NCBI RefSeq assembly: GCF_900113765.1
Contig: NZ_FOQO01000003.1
Coordinates: forward strand, 496,001 to 560,000
Direction: 5' to 3'
Source of the DNA: Parapedobacter indicus
Lineage (GTDB): Bacteria > Bacteroidota > Bacteroidia > Sphingobacteriales > Sphingobacteriaceae
Length of the DNA: 64,000 nucleotides
Positions within the stretch are counted from its first letter, which is position 1; each line of letters starts with the position of its first letter. The notes under the pieces are model-generated. The model saw nothing but the letters and a program-made list of their open reading frames with translations. It searched no databases and was not told the origin of the DNA. The translations under genes and the position numbers were made by a program. Of this stretch, positions 37,247 through 46,599 are shown one piece after another.

Positions 37247-40200
37247 TCATCGGCCGTACAGCCGCACCCATTCGTCCAAATCTTGTTGTAAACGGGTGGT
37301 CAATTGCTTAGCTTTCAACCGCCATCGCCAGTTGGCCTGCGGTGCTGCCGGTACATTCATCCTTGCTTCGCTATCCAACCCCAACAGGTCCTGCATGGGA
37401 AGGATCGCCAACCACGCCGGCGATGCATATGCCATCCGGCAAAGTGCACGGCCGGCTCGCTGCGGACTCAGACGCCGTGCGCCCGTATATGCCTTTAACT
37501 GTGATTTGCCTGCTGCCTGCAGTTCAGCGCGATACCATCCCACGGCGGTATCGTTGTCGTGTGTGCCGGTAAATACCACATCGTTTACCGTATGGAAGTG
37601 AGGCGCATGAAGGTTGGTCCCCACGTCTTCGCCGAAGGCAAACTGCAATACCTTCATGCCGGGAAAGCCCAACTCGTCGCGCAAACGGTAGATATCTTCG
37701 TGGATATCGCCCAAGTCTTCCGCGATAAAGGGGAGCTCACCCATCGCATTCCGGACGGCATTGAACAGCGCGATTCCCGGCCCTACCTGCCACCTACCCT
37801 GCTTGGCGGTTTCAGCTTCCTGAGGGATCTCCCAATAATCGTGAAATGCCCTGAAATGATCCAACCGTAAGAAGTCATATAATTCCAGGTTCTTACGTAT
37901 CCGTGCGATCCACCATCCGTAACCCTGTGCAGCATGGCTTTCCCAGCGGTACACGGGCATTCCCCAGTTCTGTCCTTCGGTATTGAAATAATCAGGTGGC
38001 ACGCCGGCCATACCTATCATCCGTCCCCGGCTGTCCAGGCAGAAAAGTTCCCGATGCGCCCATACGTCCACCGAATCGTGGTTAACATAGAAGGGAAGAT
38101 CGCCTATGAGCTTGATTTCCGCCTGGTGACAATAGGTTTTGAGACACTGCCATTGTGTATGAAATTGGTATTGCAGCCATTTTGTCTGCTGTAGCGCATG
38201 GGCATGCTTGCGCCTGAAAGTCGCCATCGCGGTTTTGTCCCGGTCGCGGTAAGCCTTGGGCCAGGCATACCATGGTTTTCCCCTGTAGCGTTCACGTAAT
38301 GCTGTGTAATCCGCATAATCGTCCAGCCAATCGGACTCGCGCACACAGAAATCGCCAAATAGGGGGTCTTCTTTACCATCCCGTTGCTGCAAGTAGTTGC
38401 GGAATGCTTTGCCAAAGAAAAAATGCTTCAATGCCTGCGCTTGGCGATAGTCCACACAGTCGGACATCGGGAGCTGATTTACCGTTAATTCACGCCCGGT
38501 AATCCACCCTTGCCGTTGCATTTCATCCAAGCTGATCAGCAGTGTATTGCCCGCCATCGCTGAACGGATACTATAGGGTGAATAATCCACTCCCTCATCT
38601 GTCGGATTATGAGGGAGCTGCAGCCAATAGCGTTGACATGCGCCACGCAGGAAATCGGCAAACCGATAGGCCTCCGGACCCAGATCGCCCACGCCATAAG
38701 GTCCGGGGAGCGAAAATAACGGCAGCAGTACCCCTGCGCTCCGCGGACTTTCACGCGATACTTCCGAAGCCGTCCATACCCCAACCGGCAACTGCCGAAG
38801 GGCATCGTTGAGCTGCACCGCACCGCCCGTTTCATATACCGCATCTATAAAAACATTTTGCCACCGCAGCGGCGCTTCCTTTGGCAGCTGTATCAGCGTG
38901 TTCCCCCAGTCGATGGGTTCTTCGCCATCCGCATAGCTTATCACCGACTGCCGCATGTGGAGCGGTACAATAACCAACAGCCATTCATTGCCCTGCCTGC
39001 GCGCAAACGCGAGTACATGTTTCCGTTGTTTTCCCGTTGCCGCTAACGGCACGTAATTCCCCTGAAAAAGTGCTTTATGCGATAGTCGCAGTTGCGCCAG
39101 CCGCTCGGTGATGCCATATTTGAGCAATCCGCTGTACCGTTCCTTCCACCATTCCGCTATTGCATCAACTCCGCGGCGTTTTGCCCTTTCTAGTTTTCGC
39201 TGCCACTTCTGCCGCATGTCAAAATCTACCTGTCGGCGATTGTCCGGATCCACGAACGACAGGTCCCATCCTTCACAGCCCTGATAAATATCTGGGATAC
39301 CTGGACAGGTAAACTTCAACACTACCTGTGTGACTGAATTGACGATAGCAGCATCTGTCAATTCCCGATGCAAAGCCCCGAACTGCCGGAAAAAGGGCGT
39401 ATTGGGGCGCAGCAGCCGACGAACGAATCGACAGGTTGCTTCTTCATAGGTCTGGTCGGGATTTGTCCAATCCGTATGCCGTTTGGCTTCCCGGAGCGCT
39501 TTGATTATATAGGCTTCCAGTCGGGATCGGTAGGCGCTGACTGCCTGGCCAGGCATCGGAAAGCCGCCCCACAGTGTCTGGTATATAAAATATTCATCGT
39601 TTACATCCGGCATCCCACTTGTTTTATAGGAAGCGTTTACCTTCATCCAGCGCTTTACGGCTGTCGTCCATATGCGCGGAAACGCGGTAAAGGTTTGTAA
39701 GCGTGCCCGCACATCCTCCCCCCGCTTCGTATCGTGGGTAGCGGTGGCATTCAGTGAATGTGGACATAACTGTGCCCGTTGCTGCATAAACCGGTGGAAG
39801 TCAGCAACAGCGATGCTGAATACCGCCGGCGTACCGCCCACCTCGTTGGCACCGATATAGCGGTGGTAGGTATACATGAGCGTATCTTCCAACCCTTTGG
39901 CCATCAAAGCCCCGGTAAGCTGCATGCACCGTTGATAAAATTCTGCCAAGCGTTTCACCTGCCGTTTGGAACCCGTCAGAAAAGCGGGGACTAGGTAGCT
40001 CTCCAGAAAACTCAGTCCTTCCCGTAATTCCGGCGCGGAAAGCGCCGCCTGTTGCAGCGTATGCCGCACTTCCTCCGCTTCCGGCTCCGGCAGTGGGAAG
40101 GTACGTCCATACCAACGGTATACCGGACAGTGTACCACAAAGGATGCCAATGCCGCTTTCAGCACGGGTTCCTGCACGTTTTCGGGCAATTTTTCGCCGC

Positions 40201-41344
40201 TTAATACTGCATCGCGAAAAAAATGAAACAAGTTATTCAGCTCGCCCTGCATGGCCGTGTGTAACTGCGTGCGTTTAGCGTCCCTCAGCAGCAAGGGCAG
40301 CGTGGTCCGGCCAACCAACTTATCATAAAACCGGGATAGCTGTCGCTCATTGCTCCCGTCTGTCAGCAGCCCGTTAACCACAGTCAGAAAGTCGTACCCG
40401 GTGGTGCCCTGCACAGGCCAATAGCCTGGCAGCGTTTCCTCCTGCTGAAGTATTTTCTCAACCACCAGATACGTGTTTTCACCGACCAGCTGCCTAAGCC
40501 GGAGCAGGTATCCAGTAGGATCAGCAAGGCCATCCACATGATCGATCCGCAATCCGGTGAATATCCCTTCCTTCACCAATTTGGCGATCATCCGATGGGT
40601 AGCGTGAAAAACACGATAGTCCTGTACGTTCATTGCAATCAATCCATTTACCGTAAAAAAGCGGCGGTAGTTGATCCGACATTCGGTTTCTTTCCAATAA
40701 CAGAGTTCGTAGTGTTGACAGGAAACCACCTCCCGGATAAGCGCTTCAGGCCAGGTATCCGAATCCGTTGCCGTTTCTGCCGCCGGGTACTTCCCAAGGT
40801 GTGCACGGATCAATGCGCTTCCAGCCGCATTGATGGGCCAATGCAGCCCGTTGTGCGCCAAAAGCAACTTATTGCCCTTCGGCTGTATCGTTAATCGCCC
40901 TTCCACCATTACGTCGTTCAAAGGCGCGTCGAGAAAGGGGACCATCAGGCGGCCGTGAAAATAGCTAGAAGCTGCATAGGGGGTGTCAAAAAAACGGCTG
41001 AACGGTGAATCCGGTCCCTTTTCCAACACGTCCCAAAGCCAGGTATTTTCCGGGTGATAGGCCATGTGGTTGGGCACAATATCCTGTATCCAGCCAATCC
41101 CTGCTGCCCTCAGTTTTTTGGCTACTGCCCGCAACTGCTCCAGGGCACCGATTTCGGGATCGATCTGCAAGGGATTCGTTTGGTCGTATCCATGCATACT
41201 TGAGGGCACCGCCCGAAAAATCGGCGAAGCGTAGATAGCCCCGGTTCCCAGTTGTTGAAGATAAGGAATCAGTTGTTCCAAATCAGAAAGCGTAAAATCC
41301 GTATTGAATTGGATCCGATACGTTGTTGCGGGCACGTTATTCAT
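37247..41344 (-). CDS. treY: TreY-MalQ fusion: malto-oligosyltrehalose synthase + 4-alpha-glucanotransferase
   Basis: This 1365-aa protein joins two enzymes. The N-terminal part (about 1-850) is TreY: YRIQFNTDFTL, DIVPNHMAYHPEN, GLRIDHVDGLADP with nucleophile Asp, LVVEKIL with acid/base Glu, and ATATHDTKRGED. It converts the reducing end of maltodextrin to an alpha,alpha-1,1 bond. The C-terminal part (about 870-1365) is GH77 MalQ: PGPYGVGDLGPEAY, SPYSIRSAMAGN, FLRLDHFRAFHDYW with nucleophile Asp, FIAEDLGDI with acid/base Glu, and FTGTHDNDT. Both active sites look intact. Fusions of this kind are known in other bacteria. It is the first gene of the treY-malQ/glgX operon; no signal peptide. Confidence 0.93.
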   Translation of the reverse strand: MNNVPATTYRIQFNTDFTLSDLEQLIPYLQQLGTGAIYASPIFRAVPSSMHGYDQTNPLQIDPEIGALEQLRAVAKKLRAAGIGWIQDIVPNHMAYHPENTWLWDVLEKGPDSPFSRFFDTPYAASSYFHGRLMVPFLDAPLNDVMVEGRLTIQPKGNKLLLAHNGLHWPINAAGSALIRAHLGKYPAAETATDSDTWPEALIREVVSCQHYELCYWKETECRINYRRFFTVNGLIAMNVQDYRVFHATHRMIAKLVKEGIFTGLRIDHVDGLADPTGYLLRLRQLVGENTYLVVEKILQQEETLPGYWPVQGTTGYDFLTVVNGLLTDGSNERQLSRFYDKLVGRTTLPLLLRDAKRTQLHTAMQGELNNLFHFFRDAVLSGEKLPENVQEPVLKAALASFVVHCPVYRWYGRTFPLPEPEAEEVRHTLQQAALSAPELREGLSFLESYLVPAFLTGSKRQVKRLAEFYQRCMQLTGALMAKGLEDTLMYTYHRYIGANEVGGTPAVFSIAVADFHRFMQQRAQLCPHSLNATATHDTKRGEDVRARLQTFTAFPRIWTTAVKRWMKVNASYKTSGMPDVNDEYFIYQTLWGGFPMPGQAVSAYRSRLEAYIIKALREAKRHTDWTNPDQTYEEATCRFVRRLLRPNTPFFRQFGALHRELTDAAIVNSVTQVVLKFTCPGIPDIYQGCEGWDLSFVDPDNRRQVDFDMRQKWQRKLERAKRRGVDAIAEWWKERYSGLLKYGITERLAQLRLSHKALFQGNYVPLAATGKQRKHVLAFARRQGNEWLLVIVPLHMRQSVISYADGEEPIDWGNTLIQLPKEAPLRWQNVFIDAVYETGGAVQLNDALRQLPVGVWTASEVSRESPRSAGVLLPLFSLPGPYGVGDLGPEAYRFADFLRGACQRYWLQLPHNPTDEGVDYSPYSIRSAMAGNTLLISLDEMQRQGWITGRELTVNQLPMSDCVDYRQAQALKHFFFGKAFRNYLQQRDGKEDPLFGDFCVRESDWLDDYADYTALRERYRGKPWYAWPKAYRDRDKTAMATFRRKHAHALQQTKWLQYQFHTQWQCLKTYCHQAEIKLIGDLPFYVNHDSVDVWAHRELFCLDSRGRMIGMAGVPPDYFNTEGQNWGMPVYRWESHAAQGYGWWIARIRKNLELYDFLRLDHFRAFHDYWEIPQEAETAKQGRWQVGPGIALFNAVRNAMGELPFIAEDLGDIHEDIYRLRDELGFPGMKVLQFAFGEDVGTNLHAPHFHTVNDVVFTGTHDNDTAVGWYRAELQAAGKSQLKAYTGARRLSPQRAGRALCRMAYASPAWLAILPMQDLLGLDSEARMNVPAAPQANWRWRLKAKQLTTRLQQDLDEWVRLYGR

Positions 41345-41488
41345 ACGTAATGGGTTAACCCGCTTATCGCATCATTGTTCGAAATAGTTTCTTTTTTAAA
41401 AAAAATTATTTTTTTGACGCGGTGGGCCAAACAAAGCGGCCTTCCAACTGTTGGCGCAGAAAGAGAGACAATCAAAAGAGGGATAATT

Positions 41489-41749
41489 ATGAAAACGCTG
41501 GATAGGTATCAATTGGAAGGAATGGGATTCAATGCGCCGGAAGGCCCTTGTTTGGCCAACGGCCGACTGCTCCGATTTTTTATCTTACGCAACAAACCTT
41601 GGCTGGGTGTAGAAGAGTATCTGCCGGCTCAGGCCGACCAAAATGACGAAGCGGAGAGCGAGGTTTATGCGGTTAACTATGGAAAGCATTATATGCAACC
41701 TATTCAAACCCTGGAAGACATCCAGGATTTCCTTTATCAACAATATTAA
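41489..41749 (+). CDS. Small conserved-looking hypothetical protein
   Basis: This 86-aa protein is read from the ATG at 41489, which has an AGAGGGAT purine-rich stretch before it. It is soluble, without signal; Trp, Tyr and Asp/Glu are frequent, and it ends EDIQDFLYQQY. No family is recognised. It is divergent from treY-malQ with 144 nt between, so it may share a stress-controlled region with that operon. Confidence 0.6.
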   Translation: MKTLDRYQLEGMGFNAPEGPCLANGRLLRFFILRNKPWLGVEEYLPAQADQNDEAESEVYAVNYGKHYMQPIQTLEDIQDFLYQQY

Positions 41750-41825
41750 CAGCCTTCACCCGATCAGTTATCCTTACGCCTTTTTTCCATCACGTAGCGG
41801 CATCGGATGGAGCAGCATAAGCCTG

Positions 41826-42047
41826 TTAAGGGTTGATTAGCGCATCAAGTTCATGTGCATCATCCAAATGTGTACGCAATGTGGGCAATTTAGTGGCCGC
41901 CCATTCCCTTAGATCGTCATCTGGTACGCCGTCCGGCCCTGACGCACGTTCAAATAATGATACAGCCTCTTCATGCGACAGCACCATCTTCCGCGCAAAG
42001 TCCTGATCAAATGCGGTACCTTCAAGTACCGTCAGGTCTTCTAACAT
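41826..42047 (-). pseudogene. C-terminal fragment of a DUF4142 (ferritin-like helical) protein
   Basis: The 73-aa frame matches only the second half of DUF4142 proteins (GTAFDQDFARKMVLSHEEAV, then LREWAATKLPTLRTHLDDA near the end). Full-length members are about 150-190 aa with a signal peptide and an N-terminal helical pair. Upstream on the minus strand the frame is closed by a TGA 39 nt before the ATG, and I see no recoverable N-terminal half. It is probably a truncated remnant, although a short expressed form is possible. Confidence 0.55.
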
Positions 42048-42319
42048 CTTAATTGTCGCCCGACGGTCTTTTTTTCAGTCGCTATCATCCTCGCTGTAAT
42101 CCGGTGTGGAACCTGCATCTTCAAAAACAAACAACAGGTCGGTAATTTAGGACACTCACCCGCGTAAGGCCTTCGTTGACGGCCTTTGGTGCTTTGGCTT
42201 GAAATTTTCACTACCTCTGTTCAGTAAACCAGGTAACTGAAAAATAAAATTATTTTTTGCCCGGTAGCGTTGACACCGTCTCGTTGTCTGGCATAAGAAG
42301 CGATAAAATCAAACAAGCC

Positions 42320-42979
42320 ATGAAAGCACAAACCACAACAAACATTCTCCCACTTATCGTATGTTTTTTGATAAGTGCTTGCAGCACTTCTACGCGCATC
42401 ACCGGTTCCTGGAAAGATCCAGCTGTCGATGCAAGTACCGGTGAAAGCAAGAGCGTATTGGTCATGCCATTAAGCCGTAATATTGAGGTGCGCACAAAAT
42501 TAGAGAATGCATTGGCTGCAAAAGCTGCCGAGTTAAACATCAAAGCGGTCAAAAGTTCGGATATTTTTACACCCGACTTTTTTCAGGAAATTCCACCACG
42601 TGATGAACTACTTAATAAAATCCGGCAAACGGGCGTTGATGCGATTCTCACGGTATCGCTTATCGACACGGAAAGTGATACGCGGTACGTACGGGGTACC
42701 ACCCGTTATGCACCTTTGCCCCTGTATAATTGGTATGGTGGCTTCTACAGCTATTTCAATTATTGGCATCCCATTATGTACGATCCGGGCTACTATGTGA
42801 CGGACAAAACGTATTTCTTGGAAACAAATCTCTATAACACCCAAACAGACCGCTTGATTTGGTCCGCGCAGTCGGAAACGGTCAACCCGTCAAGCATCGA
42901 TGCTTTTGCTAAGGAATACCCGGAGGTATTGTTGGAAAGAATGATCAAAGACGGCCTGTTGCTGCAGGTCCAGCCGTAG
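42320..42979 (+). CDS. Lipoprotein, DUF4136-like, hypothetical
   Basis: I use the ATG at 42320 (219 aa), which gives a proper lipoprotein signal (MKAQTTTNILPLIVCFLISA-Cys22); an upstream TTG would spoil it. The mature part has STRITGSWKDP, a segment with VLVMPLSRNIEVRTKLENAL suggesting a LpoB/curli-assembly or ABC-associated lipoprotein-like fold, and a Tyr/Trp-rich middle (YNWYGGFYSYFNYWHP, about 145-160). It probably sits on a membrane facing the periplasm. The function is unknown. It is convergent to the response regulator gene downstream. Confidence 0.75.
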   Translation: MKAQTTTNILPLIVCFLISACSTSTRITGSWKDPAVDASTGESKSVLVMPLSRNIEVRTKLENALAAKAAELNIKAVKSSDIFTPDFFQEIPPRDELLNKIRQTGVDAILTVSLIDTESDTRYVRGTTRYAPLPLYNWYGGFYSYFNYWHPIMYDPGYYVTDKTYFLETNLYNTQTDRLIWSAQSETVNPSSIDAFAKEYPEVLLERMIKDGLLLQVQP

Positions 42980-42988
42980 CATCGCTGG

Positions 42989-43348
42989 TTACGAGATCTG
43001 AGTACGCACATTCGCCACAAGTGTTTCCAGTTCGTGAATTGAAAACGGCTTTTCAAGTACAGCATCTGCCCCGGCGGACGCTGCTAGCACTTTGATGTTG
43101 GGATCAGCAGAAACCATCACAACCGGAATACCATTTGTTTGCGTATTGGATTTAAGGATGCGGCATAATTCCAATCCATCGATTCCTGGAAGCTGCTTGT
43201 CCAACACGTATACATGAGGAACATCGCGCTCGTCCAACAGTTCTTCCGCACTATTGAAGACACGGACGGTAAATTTCGGCTCTCTGAACACCAATTGGGC
43301 AATATCCTGAAGACTTTCGTCGTCTTCAACAAAAAATAACGTCTTCAT
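42989..43348 (-). CDS. Single-domain response regulator
   Basis: This 119-aa protein is a bare CheY-like receiver: acidic pair EDDE (8-11), phospho-acceptor Asp50 (VYVLDKQLPG), Ser/Thr switch near Ser80 and Lys100 in LEKPFS. It has no output domain. It starts 6 nt after the histidine kinase gene, so it is the likely partner of that kinase. Output would be through protein-protein contact or phosphorelay. Confidence 0.92.
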   Translation of the reverse strand: MKTLFFVEDDESLQDIAQLVFREPKFTVRVFNSAEELLDERDVPHVYVLDKQLPGIDGLELCRILKSNTQTNGIPVVMVSADPNIKVLAASAGADAVLEKPFSIHELETLVANVRTQIS

Positions 43349-43354
43349 AGGTAA

Positions 43355-45421
43355 TTATCTTACGGTATGTAATGGTAGTTCAAAATAAAAGGTGGAACCT
43401 TCGTCCAGAACACTCTCCACGCCCATCTTTCCGTGATGTTTTTCAATGATCTCATGGCAAATGTATAACCCAAGCCCGATGCCTGAGACAGCTTCGGCTG
43501 ACGCGCCCTTAACTCGATAAAACCGGTCGAAAATCTTTTCCTGCATTGATTTGGGTATGCCCATGCCGAAGTCTTGTACACTCACACGGACGCAGTCGCT
43601 CCGGCTTTCAGCGCTGACGATAATATCGCCTCCTTTTGGCGCATACTTGATGGCATTGGATATCAAGTTATCCACCACTTGTCCCAAGCGTTCGATATCG
43701 GCGAGCACCAAGGGAAGTTTTTGTCCGGAAAACGCAATGTGGTGCCTTGATGTGGTAAGTTGTCCCTGAAGCACATGCTCTTCCAGCAGTGCATTCAGAT
43801 CAACGGGCTCAAGCTGCAGCGCCAATTGACCGCTCGATATCCGACTTGTATTCAAAAGCGAATAGATGAGTTTAACCAGTCGGTTTACCTGTATATTCAT
43901 TTTGGTAATGAGCTGCACGATGATCGGTGCCGTAGTTTTGTCCATCATCCCCACTAAAATCTCGCCATACGCTTTAATGCTGGTAATGGGCGTTTTCAGC
44001 TCGTGGCTGGCGATACCGATAAACTCATCCTTTTGTCGCTCTAACTCTTTCTGTCTGCTGATGTCGATGGAGACAATTGTTGCGGCCTCCACGTTACCCT
44101 TTTTATCAAAGATAGGCGAAACATGGTTGTTTACCCATATTACCGAACTGTCTTTCCGGACCATTCGCTTTTCGATCTCATAGGCCTCTCCCTCGGATGC
44201 TAGTTTCTTAAAAGCAACCATATTACGCTCCTGGTCTTCTCTATAAACAATGTCGTTAATGCCCAGTTTTAATAATTCGGGACTGTCATAATCCAGCATG
44301 CGGCAAAATTGGTCGTTGGCAAAAATAACGTTTCCCCGGAGACTAACTTTTAGGATACCTGCTATACTTTGGCTCACAATGGAACGGTAATTCTCTTCCG
44401 ACTCGCGCAAGGCTTCTCCCGCTTTTGCCTGCTCTACCGCTACCCACGTGCGCTCAGCGGTCTCCCGCGCCATTTCAATTTCCGCCTCCGTCCAGTTTCT
44501 GGGCTCGCAACACGTGATGCATAACATGCCACACGGATTGCCTTCTTTTATCACGGGTACATCGACAAATGATATCACCTGTAACTGGATGCACAATTGC
44601 CTTAACTCCTCATCCAGTAACGTTGTGGTATGTGCATCGTAAACAACGAAGGGACTTCCGCCATTAATCGCAGCCGTTAATATCGGAAAGTTATCGAGTG
44701 GATAAACATTGGATACCGAAGTCAGATTGCCACGGAACGCATCTCTCCGGATGGTAGCCTTTCCATTTTCTATTTCACAATAATAGCACCGGTCTGCCTT
44801 GAAATGATGCATAGCCAGTTGCGTTACCGCTTCCTGTATCTGAATTGGGTCGGACAACGAGCGCAATGTATCACTTAACTGCAGCAAATACGCCTGTAGC
44901 TCGTCCCGTCTTTTGCGCTCAGCAATGTCTTTGAATAATACGGCGACCTGTGCATCTTTGGGGTCGCCAATGCGAAAGGCGTAGACATCGTAAAACCTCC
45001 CCAGTGCCTCCGCAGCGTGTTCAAAACGCTCGGCTTCTCCTGTCAGTGCAATGCGTCCATAGATCTCAAACCATTGCTGCTCGTGTTCAGGAGCAATTTC
45101 ACGCATCGTCCTTCCGAGTGGATTTTGGATGCCGGTTTGTTCTTCAAAGACGCTGTTTACCTTTAAAAACCGGTAATCAATAGGGTGCGCATTGTTGTCA
45201 AATAAAATTTCAATAATGCAAAATGCCTCATCCAGCGAATTAAATAACTCATTGTACCGCTCTTCCAACTGAAAGAGTTGCCGATGTTGGTATCTGACAG
45301 TTTCTTCAGCACGCCGCAAATCCAACAAGCAGGAATCAAGGCTCTCCGGTAAATCACTGGAGCCCTCACCATGGTGGGAGAATTGACCGGGTCTTATTTT
45401 TTTTCCATCGCTTGTGTCCAT
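43355..45421 (-). CDS. PAS-GAF-PAS sensor histidine kinase
   Basis: This 688-aa protein has no signal peptide and no clear membrane helix, so it is cytoplasmic. The order is: short N-terminal coil, PAS (about 55-170), GAF (about 185-330, with CysCys near 304), PAS (about 340-455), HisKA with phospho-His473 (IASHELKTPITS) and HATPase_c with N-box, the GMGIP G1 box and the IGLGLYICHEI G2 box. The GAF and PAS parts may bind a small ligand, haem or flavin, but this is not visible. It sits with a single-domain receiver 6 nt downstream and another 0.7 kb upstream. Confidence 0.93.
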   Translation of the reverse strand: MDTSDGKKIRPGQFSHHGEGSSDLPESLDSCLLDLRRAEETVRYQHRQLFQLEERYNELFNSLDEAFCIIEILFDNNAHPIDYRFLKVNSVFEEQTGIQNPLGRTMREIAPEHEQQWFEIYGRIALTGEAERFEHAAEALGRFYDVYAFRIGDPKDAQVAVLFKDIAERKRRDELQAYLLQLSDTLRSLSDPIQIQEAVTQLAMHHFKADRCYYCEIENGKATIRRDAFRGNLTSVSNVYPLDNFPILTAAINGGSPFVVYDAHTTTLLDEELRQLCIQLQVISFVDVPVIKEGNPCGMLCITCCEPRNWTEAEIEMARETAERTWVAVEQAKAGEALRESEENYRSIVSQSIAGILKVSLRGNVIFANDQFCRMLDYDSPELLKLGINDIVYREDQERNMVAFKKLASEGEAYEIEKRMVRKDSSVIWVNNHVSPIFDKKGNVEAATIVSIDISRQKELERQKDEFIGIASHELKTPITSIKAYGEILVGMMDKTTAPIIVQLITKMNIQVNRLVKLIYSLLNTSRISSGQLALQLEPVDLNALLEEHVLQGQLTTSRHHIAFSGQKLPLVLADIERLGQVVDNLISNAIKYAPKGGDIIVSAESRSDCVRVSVQDFGMGIPKSMQEKIFDRFYRVKGASAEAVSGIGLGLYICHEIIEKHHGKMGVESVLDEGSTFYFELPLHTVR

Positions 45422-45683
45422 CTGTTAGTTTATATAACCTTACCTAACGGAAACAGTTTACTGGGATATAAGTTTAAAAAGAACCGACTTACTAGCCGCC
45501 TCTAAAATAGTTCTTTTTTCGTAACAACCAAATAAGGCAGCCTGGAGGTGGTGCGAGGCATCCAAGCTTGCTCCGCAGGTTCCGTTTAGGTTTTGATGCG
45601 TCGCCCAGCCCCGCGCAAGCAGCCGCATTAAGATGGTTCATGCCAAGCCTCGCTTCGTTAGCAATAATTAAACTCATCGGCTA

Positions 45684-46064
45684 TTACACCACCACATTCT
45701 TCACCAGCGTAAATTTAATCGAATGATATTCTCCCAGCTCCCGCTCACCCACCAATCTATACTAACAATCCATGCTCATGCTCCAATCGTTGAAACCGTA
45801 GGTGTTGTAGGTAAAATAGACGCCTTCCACATTGGTAGCGAGGTCAAGCTGAGAGACTATACCGACAAACGTATAAAGTAACTTGCCTGACAATTCGGTT
45901 GGTGTCCCATTTCCGCCGGGTTCCTCATCGCTCTTAGAACAAGATAACAGCACCATGCCCAAAGCCATCAGGCTTAGTGACAGCAATGCATGTAATTTTT
46001 TCGTAATCAGAATCTCCGCCCGTTGGTGAACAACAAAATTAACCGGTAGTTCCGGCACAAACAA
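45684..46064 (-). pseudogene. Broken lipoprotein gene with in-frame TAG
   Basis: A lipoprotein-like frame (signal-like hydrophobic stretch and lipobox LLS-Cys42, then SKSDEEPGGNG) reads to a TAG at 45764-45762. After this stop the same frame remains open for 25 codons and encodes a protein-like tail ending EYHSIKFTLVKNVVV before TAA at 45686-45684. No good ATG precedes the signal (only TTG at 46064 or a late ATG at 45968). I read this as a decayed gene with a nonsense mutation and probably internal loss. Its original family is not recognised, though a WD40-like surface protein fragment is possible. Confidence 0.6.
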
Positions 46065-46147
46065 TCCACGAAAACAAGGAAATTATTGTGGTTTCTTTGC
46101 TGGATTTTTTTCAGCGACACTGAGAATAAAGATTTTGCTCTTCCTCA

Positions 46148-46516
46148 TTAGCGATGTATGTGCGTTGAAATCACATTACATAAGGTATCGATCGAAAAGG
46201 GCTTAGTCACGGCGCCATCCGCCCCGGCCTCTTGCGCCAACTCCAGGATGTCAGGGCTTGCGGAAAGCATCAGAACCGGGACGTTACTGTATTTTTCACT
46301 GCGTTTAATGAATTGACAAAGATCCAATCCGTTTATACCTGAAATGTTTTTATCCAGCACGAATAAGTCGGGCGCGCCAATATTTCGCTGAAGAATCCTA
46401 GCTCCGTCTTCCAGTGCGACAATTTGGTAGTCTTTCTCAAGCACAATCAAGAAAATATCCCGGATATCCGGATCGTCTTCCACCAAAACAATCCTTTTCT
46501 TCTGCTGACGTGACAT
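46148..46516 (-). CDS. Single-domain response regulator
   Basis: This 122-aa protein is a bare receiver domain: VEDDPD near residue 12, phospho-acceptor Asp55 (LFVLDKNISG), switch Ser near 83 (MLSAS) and Lys near 104 (VTKPFS). It is clearly related to the receiver at 42989 (shared LDK...GI-GL-LC and KPFSI blocks). It lies upstream of the broken lipoprotein gene and the histidine kinase gene, so the pair of receivers probably serves that kinase. It has no DNA-binding output. Confidence 0.92.
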   Translation of the reverse strand: MSRQQKKRIVLVEDDPDIRDIFLIVLEKDYQIVALEDGARILQRNIGAPDLFVLDKNISGINGLDLCQFIKRSEKYSNVPVLMLSASPDILELAQEAGADGAVTKPFSIDTLCNVISTHIHR

Positions 46517-46599
46517 AGTAATATTAACGCCTTAAGCAAGAATAAGTTTAGAACAACCATCTTTAGCAAAGACATAATTACGCCCGGTGTGCGGAGTAA

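Noticed and set aside
41352..41361. GGGTTAACCC palindrome upstream of treY-malQ
   Set aside because: It is a 10-bp palindrome without a second copy or promoter context, and could arise by chance.
42060..42170. Short acidic minus-strand peptide-like frame (ends EDDSD) before the DUF4142 fragment
   Set aside because: It is only about 20 codons between stops, has no start and is not in a position to supply the missing DUF4142 N-terminus.
45492..45677. 61-aa minus-strand frame rich in Pro, Leu and Cys
   Set aside because: It has no start signal or known domain, and its composition suggests a non-coding element; kept only as a repeat suspicion.
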